A stretch of 46,072 nt of DNA from an uncultured Bacteroidales bacterium (GTDB lineage Bacteria > Bacteroidota > Bacteroidia > Bacteroidales > Bacteroidaceae), in the NCBI GenBank assembly GCA_945833885.1, contig CAMAFY010000020.1, forward strand, positions 1 through 46,072, given 5' to 3'. A program made the translations under genes and the position numbers. A model generated the notes under the pieces. The model searched no databases and was not told the DNA's origin. It saw nothing but the letters and a program-made list of their open reading frames with translations. Shown in pieces: positions 41,723 through 46,072 of the stretch. The stretch's first letter is position 1. Each line of letters opens with the position of its first letter.

Positions 41723-42810
41723 GCCAAATTCTCCTTTACAGCCTGAGACATATAATAGTCTATTTGACCTAATGTGAACTCATACATATTCTTGCTTTTT
41801 TCGACATAGAACGCCTTATACCATTCGGCAATAAGAAGCACACATTGAGCATATCGAAGGGTAGAATGCCAATGAAGATAAGCGAGAGCCTTGTCGCAAT
41901 TAAGTTTGAGAAGTGTAGCCTCTCTAAACGGGACATTATCTGTCACCTTAATTGCCGCGTCGGGAGACAATCCCCACTCCTTCGCAAGGTCACAAGTCAA
42001 GTCCAAGACCGTTTTCGTCTGCTCCGCACGCGGTCCGAAATTGAAGATCTCACCATTATCAACTTTTCCTTCCGCAAGATACCAAGCGAGAGTCAAATAG
42101 CCAGACAAGGGTTCAAGAACATGCTGCCATGGACGGGTTGAATTAGGACAACGAATTTCAACAGTCTGACCTTTGCTAAATGATTTTACACAATCCACTA
42201 CTATTCTGTCTTTCGCCCAGTCTCCACCCCCGATTACATTGCCGGCACGAGCCACACCAAGTTTTATATTATCCATAGAGGATATAAAAGATTTCCAATA
42301 GGATTTGATGACCAGTTCGGCTGCACCTTTGCTGCCTGAATAGACATCTTTTCCGCCCAAAGCGTCGTTCTCCCGATATCCCCAAATCCATTCCACATTG
42401 TCATACGCCTTATCCGAGGTAATCAGCACACATGTGCAAGGCCAGGAAATTCCACGTATGGCCTCCAAAACACTGGCAGTCCCGACGACATTGGTAGTAA
42501 CCGTATCAAAAGGCTCCTGATACGATGTAGAGACTATAGCCTGAGCAGCAAGATGGAAGATAAAATCCGGTCTAACCTGCTGAACATACTTAAAAAATGC
42601 TTCGCGGTCACGAATATCACCGTAACTATGATGCATTTTCCCATCAAGCCCCATGGTATCAAACATCGAAGGATTTGTAGGCACATCGATACTATAGCCG
42701 TAAACCTCGGCACCGAGCGACATAAGCCATGTTGACAACCATGACCCTTTGAATCCAGTATTACCTGTTATCAGTACCTTCTTACCATTATATATATTGT
42801 TAAATGCCAT
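41710..42810 (-). CDS. rfbG: CDP-glucose 4,6-dehydratase
   Basis: The 366-residue extended SDR converts CDP-D-glucose to CDP-4-keto-6-deoxy-D-glucose in the cytoplasm. It has GNTGFKG at 16-22, HLAAQAIVSTSYQEP at 86-100, SDKAYDN near 132-138 and the catalytic Y157-x3-K161 (YSGSK). Length and motifs fit RfbG/DdhB. It lies 19 bp after rfbF, and its end overlaps the epimerase gene by 13 bp. It is the committed step of the CDP-sugar branch. Confidence 0.95.
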   Translation of the reverse strand: MAFNNIYNGKKVLITGNTGFKGSWLSTWLMSLGAEVYGYSIDVPTNPSMFDTMGLDGKMHHSYGDIRDREAFFKYVQQVRPDFIFHLAAQAIVSTSYQEPFDTVTTNVVGTASVLEAIRGISWPCTCVLITSDKAYDNVEWIWGYRENDALGGKDVYSGSKGAAELVIKSYWKSFISSMDNIKLGVARAGNVIGGGDWAKDRIVVDCVKSFSKGQTVEIRCPNSTRPWQHVLEPLSGYLTLAWYLAEGKVDNGEIFNFGPRAEQTKTVLDLTCDLAKEWGLSPDAAIKVTDNVPFREATLLKLNCDKALAYLHWHSTLRYAQCVLLIAEWYKAFYVEKSKNMYEFTLGQIDYYMSQAVKENLAWAL

Positions 42811-42829
42811 ATCTTATATTTATATTGCC

Positions 42830-43642
42830 TTATTTTGCAAAATCCGGTATTTTAGGAACTGTATATTCCCAGCGTTTCCAAGGAGCATTACCCTCAGCAA
42901 GCAACTTTTCCAAAAGGCTTTTCTCTCGTATATTATCCATACATTGCCAGAATCCCTCATGGACATAAGACATCAACTGACCATCACAAGCCAATTTCGT
43001 CAGAACAACCTGTTCCAACACACAAGAGTCTCCATCAAGAAAATCAAAAATCTCTGGTTGAAAAACCATGTAACCTGCATTTATGGGGAGACCATCATTT
43101 GAACTTTTCTCCCGAAACGCTTTTACAGCATTATCGCCGCCTATGTTAAGAACACCCTTTTCCTGCTTTAATTTCACTGCAGTAAGTGTCGCTATTTTTC
43201 CATGACTCTTATGAAAGGCTATCAACTGATTGATATCCACATCACACACACCATCACCATACGTCATCAAGAAAGTCTCATCACCGACATACTTCTGAAT
43301 CCGTTTGATACGACCTCCCGTCATCGTATTATAACCTGTGTCAACTATGGTAACCTTCCACGGCTCAAGATTACTCTGATGTACCGTCATCTCATTCTTC
43401 TTCTCACGAAAATCAAAACTGACATCAGAATTATACAGGAAGTAGTTGGCAAACCACTGCTTTATATACTCCTGTTTGTAACCAGCACAAATGATAAACT
43501 CATTATGACCATAGTATGAATACTCCTTCATGATATGCCACAAAATCGGCATTCCACCGATTTCTACCATCGGCTTAGGTTTGTACTGGGATTCTTCAGA
43601 TATTCGAGTACCAAAGCCTCCCGCTAACAATACAACTTTCAT
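42830..43642 (-). CDS. rfbF: Glucose-1-phosphate cytidylyltransferase
   Basis: The 270-residue enzyme makes CDP-glucose from CTP and glucose-1-phosphate. It starts MKVVLLAGGFGTRISEES with the nucleotide-binding loop (7-15), has KPKPMVEIGGMPILWHIM at 21-38, MTYGDGVCDVD near 126-136 with the metal-binding Asp, and GLPINAGYMVFQPEIFDF near 188. Length is standard for RfbF/DdhA. It starts 38 bp after the wzx stop and precedes rfbG by 19 bp. Together they supply CDP-4-keto-6-deoxyglucose. Confidence 0.95.
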   Translation of the reverse strand: MKVVLLAGGFGTRISEESQYKPKPMVEIGGMPILWHIMKEYSYYGHNEFIICAGYKQEYIKQWFANYFLYNSDVSFDFREKKNEMTVHQSNLEPWKVTIVDTGYNTMTGGRIKRIQKYVGDETFLMTYGDGVCDVDINQLIAFHKSHGKIATLTAVKLKQEKGVLNIGGDNAVKAFREKSSNDGLPINAGYMVFQPEIFDFLDGDSCVLEQVVLTKLACDGQLMSYVHEGFWQCMDNIREKSLLEKLLAEGNAPWKRWEYTVPKIPDFAK

Positions 43643-43680
43643 AATTCAGAATAAGTTTTACCAATAGTTTAATCTTGATT

Positions 43681-45135
43681 TTACGCTTGGCGGAAACGAG
43701 CAAAAAAGTCCACGATATTGGACCTTACAAAAAGATACGCCTCCACCTTCAACAGATGCGAGACGCCAATATAGAAAACGCCACCGGACAATATCTGGAG
43801 GCATAATGACAAATAGACATTGGAAGTCACCTGACCAACGCCCCATACCAAGCAGGACATCAGGGCAGAAAGGATAAAACCAGAGCGCACATCACGGATC
43901 TGCTCCCATACGGAATAGTTGAGATACTTACGATTTGGCCAGGCATTCATAAACAATACATAGATGCTGTAAAGCAACATACCGAACGAAATCGCAAGAG
44001 GACTAATCATTACCGTGGCAGCAAGAATCAGAAGCATCACCGGTTTCTTATAAAATTCCAGTTTCAGCACCTCTTCAGAACGACCAATGGCAAGCAAAGC
44101 CTGAAGATTTGCCGTGTTCAGAACCGTCATGACCGCCGTCAAGCACGCCACCTGCATGAAAGGAGCTGCAGGCTCCCAACGGACAGAATACAGTATCACC
44201 ACAACCTGGGGAGCAATGACTGCAAGACCAAACATCAAAGGCGTCAGCACATAACTGCTGACCATCATGGAACGACGCATACCACGTTTTACTGCGTCGA
44301 GGTCGTCCTGAACCTGCGAAAGAGCCGGGAAAAGAACATTGGAAACACTACCATTCACGTTACTCAAAAGCATATCCGGCAACCCTTCGCCGCGATTATA
44401 ATACGCCAAGTCGGCAGCACTGTAACGGAAACCGATGAGGTAGCCCTTCAACTGACCGCAAAGGGTGCCGATAAATCCGGCTGCAGTTCTTTTCCATGCG
44501 TAATCAAAAAGGCACCAGAAACGCTGCCACGAATACATCAGATGCGGACGCCAAGGGACAATAACAAAGAGGGAAATGGCAGTAATGACCGTTCCAAGCA
44601 TGCTCTGCGCCACCAATGCCCACGGGCCATAACCGTGATACGCCATGTAAATGCCCAAGATAGCCGAAGGAATCTGGGCAATCAGACCGACATAGAACAA
44701 TTTCTTGAACGCCATCTGACGCGAGATGATGGCATTCTGCACCATCGTCAGCGAGCCAATGGGCATGGTCAGTGCCAGAACACGCATGATGGGACATATC
44801 AAATCATTGTGGTAGATGGCGGCAACATAAGGCGAAGCAAAATAAACTACCGCATAAATGATGAAACTCATGAAGAAGGAGGAGAAAAAGACGGTGTTGT
44901 AATCGAGTTCATCAGCGTCCTTCTTCTGAATAAGGGCGGCATCCATGCTACCGGAAATGAAGATTCCCACCAGCACATTGAACATGCCGGCAAGGGCTAC
45001 CACCCCATAATCTTCGGGCAACAGCAAACGGGCAAGGACCACGGTGACGGCAAAACTGAACAGTTGTCCTATAATCCTTTGCAGGAATTGCCACAGTAGT
45101 CCCGACAACGTTTTTTCTTTCAACGATGACTGCAT
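43681..45135 (-). CDS. wzx: Wzx flippase (polysaccharide transporter, MOP superfamily)
   Basis: The 484-residue membrane protein has 12-14 predicted hydrophobic segments. The N-terminus SGLLWQFLQRIIGQLFSFAVTVVLARLLLPEDYGVVAL is typical of the Wzx/RfbX/WzxC branch. It moves the undecaprenyl-pyrophosphate-linked repeat unit from the cytoplasmic to the periplasmic face of the inner membrane, for polymerisation by Wzy. It is the only flippase in the window and the first gene of the locus, followed by the CDP-sugar genes. A candidate promoter lies about 225 bp upstream. It is more GC-rich than the genes that follow. Confidence 0.93.
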   Translation of the reverse strand: MQSSLKEKTLSGLLWQFLQRIIGQLFSFAVTVVLARLLLPEDYGVVALAGMFNVLVGIFISGSMDAALIQKKDADELDYNTVFFSSFFMSFIIYAVVYFASPYVAAIYHNDLICPIMRVLALTMPIGSLTMVQNAIISRQMAFKKLFYVGLIAQIPSAILGIYMAYHGYGPWALVAQSMLGTVITAISLFVIVPWRPHLMYSWQRFWCLFDYAWKRTAAGFIGTLCGQLKGYLIGFRYSAADLAYYNRGEGLPDMLLSNVNGSVSNVLFPALSQVQDDLDAVKRGMRRSMMVSSYVLTPLMFGLAVIAPQVVVILYSVRWEPAAPFMQVACLTAVMTVLNTANLQALLAIGRSEEVLKLEFYKKPVMLLILAATVMISPLAISFGMLLYSIYVLFMNAWPNRKYLNYSVWEQIRDVRSGFILSALMSCLVWGVGQVTSNVYLSLCLQILSGGVFYIGVSHLLKVEAYLFVRSNIVDFFARFRQA

Positions 45136-45358
45136 AAGTGTGGATGGGAGGTAGTTTCTGTATTCATGGGCGTGACGTCAACACTTTATCACGATTCCCC
45201 ATAAAGATGGGCACATCGGAAGGGAGATGACAATAAGCATGATACGTTACAAGCACACCCATATTCCCCAAGATAGCCATAACATCCTGAGTAACAAATG
45301 ATTAAAACGATAAGGATGCGAACTTGGGATTTTTTGCCCTATCCGCCAGATTTCTTTG

Positions 45359-45389
45359 CAAATATACGGAGAAATTAACGTGCCGCAGA
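45359..45389 (-). promoter_or_regulatory. Candidate promoter of the polysaccharide operon
   Basis: On the minus strand TATATTTG (45366-45359), followed by CAAAG, fits the TAnnTTTG -7 box. A one-mismatch -33 box TCTG is placed 19 bp upstream (45389-45386). It reads towards wzx with a leader of about 220 nt. No antiterminator gene of the UpxY type is seen in the window. Confidence 0.55.
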
Positions 45390-45637
45390 AGAAAATCAAG
45401 GAAAAATACAGAAAAAGTGCGCCAATTATACACAAAAATAACAGAACAGGCGCTGCAAGATTACAAAATACACCTATTATAAAGGAGAAAGTTATGAGGG
45501 AAGGCTACCGGATTCAATAACAAATTAACAGAATATTAAAATATAATGTACGCAAAATGTATAAAAATATGACAAGAAAAAAGCGAAAATTCGGATATTT
45601 ACCGTTTTTCACACATCAAACCACCATGCAAGGAAGT

Positions 45638-45848
45638 GCCGTCATTAGTTTAAGGAGGCGCGGTGATTAGCATAAGGAGGCGTTGTCATTAGATTAAGGA
45701 GATGCGGTCATTAGCATAAGAATGCGCTGCCATTCGATTAAGAAGGGCGCTTCCATTAGTTTAAGGAGGCGCGGTCATTAGTATAAGGAGGCGCTGGTAT
45801 TAGTTTAAGAAGGGCGCTGCCATTAGTTTAAGAAGGCGCGGTCAAGTA
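45638..45848. repeat. 22-23-bp tandem array, nine units plus a partial
   Basis: The motif CATTAGTTTAAGGAGGC or a variant recurs with ATTAG starting at 45644, 45666, 45688, 45710, 45732, 45755, 45777, 45799 and 45822, and a decayed unit at 45844. Steps are 22 or 23 bp. The spacers are GC-rich (GCGGT, GCTGC). The array lies upstream of the wzx promoter. No gene is recognised in 45390-46072. Confidence 0.9.
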
Positions 45849-46013
45849 GTTCAACGATGGGGCCTACGAACCATCAACGCCGGTTTATATTGCCGCAAAC
45901 GAAATGCATTATGCAGTTTTCCGCTCCCCTTTCGGCAAAAAACGACTGTCATCCAAACAAACCTACATCACGGTACCAGCCTGAGTCCCGGAAATCTTAG
46001 AATTGAAGCACTA

Positions 46014-46072
46014 AACTTTCAACGAAAATCATCGAAACTTTGAATGGAAATGTTCGGAACTTTCAACGAAAA
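46014..46072. repeat. Second 22-bp-period array at the window end
   Basis: AACTTTCAACGAAAA or a variant starts at 46014, 46036 and 46058, 22 bp apart, and runs into the window edge, so more units probably follow. The sequence differs from the ATTAG array only 170 bp away, but the period is the same. Confidence 0.75.

Noticed and set aside
45638..46072. CRISPR array
   Set aside because: Units are only 22-23 bp long with motif and spacer in the same short unit, spacers are not unique 30-mers, and no cas genes are present.

Overview
The window looks like a chromosomal segment of a Bacteroidota bacterium, most likely Bacteroidales of the Prevotella type (inference). The support is a BT4734-like/VapE primase-helicase gene, a GxxExxY gene, DUF4422 and DUF1919 polysaccharide genes, candidate TAnnTTTG promoter elements and no obvious Shine-Dalgarno sites. 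Every confident protein gene lies on the minus strand, so transcription runs from high to low coordinates.

Region 1 (1-7587) is general chromosome. It starts with the 3' end of a tRNA, a terminator and a degenerate second tRNA copy. Then come a TrhA/hemolysin III membrane protein, a three-domain acyl-activating enzyme/acyl carrier/acyltransferase fusion, an AraC-type regulator, a nitroreductase and an OmpA-like porin. The 1.36 kb gap before the porin carries several tandem arrays built on a 22-bp period.

Region 2 (8224-24594) is half of a surface polysaccharide (capsule or O-antigen) locus. It holds a WcaJ-type initiating phosphosugar transferase, a TagA/WecG transferase, an uncharacterised nucleotidyltransferase, UDP-galactopyranose mutase (glf), several GT2, GT4 and GT32 glycosyltransferases, two hexapeptide acyltransferases, a Wzy-like polymerase and an integral membrane acyltransferase. 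One GT4 gene carries an in-frame TAA at codon 17. A 227-bp inverted-repeat element with an ATAA target duplication sits directly before glf.

Region 3 (24595-30361) separates the two halves. It contains a vapE gene, a decayed HU-like gene, two clusters of a 9-bp motif (GTGTAGGAT) on either side of them, dispersed repeats, and a GxxExxY gene between 290-bp direct repeats.

Region 4 (30362-45135) is the promoter-proximal half of the polysaccharide locus. From the promoter side the order is: Wzx flippase, glucose-1-phosphate cytidylyltransferase (rfbF), CDP-glucose 4,6-dehydratase (rfbG), a RmlC-like epimerase, an SDR reductase, a flavoprotein, an acyltransferase, a TagB-like polyol-phosphate transferase, GT2, DUF1919, a GT2-DUF4422 fusion with a G8 tract at its domain junction, DUF4422, a hexapeptide acyltransferase and a fucosyltransferase-like protein. 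The genes from wzx to the fusion are nearly contiguous or overlapping and look like one operon making and using a CDP-linked 6-deoxyhexose. No RfbH-type 3-dehydrase is present, so a 3,6-dideoxy sugar is not predicted.

The only flippase (Wzx) lies in region 4, and the only polymerase (Wzy) and the initiating transferase lie in region 2, so the two halves probably form one Wzx/Wzy-dependent locus. No Wza/Wzc export genes are in the window. The last 0.9 kb has a likely locus promoter and two more 22-bp-period arrays.
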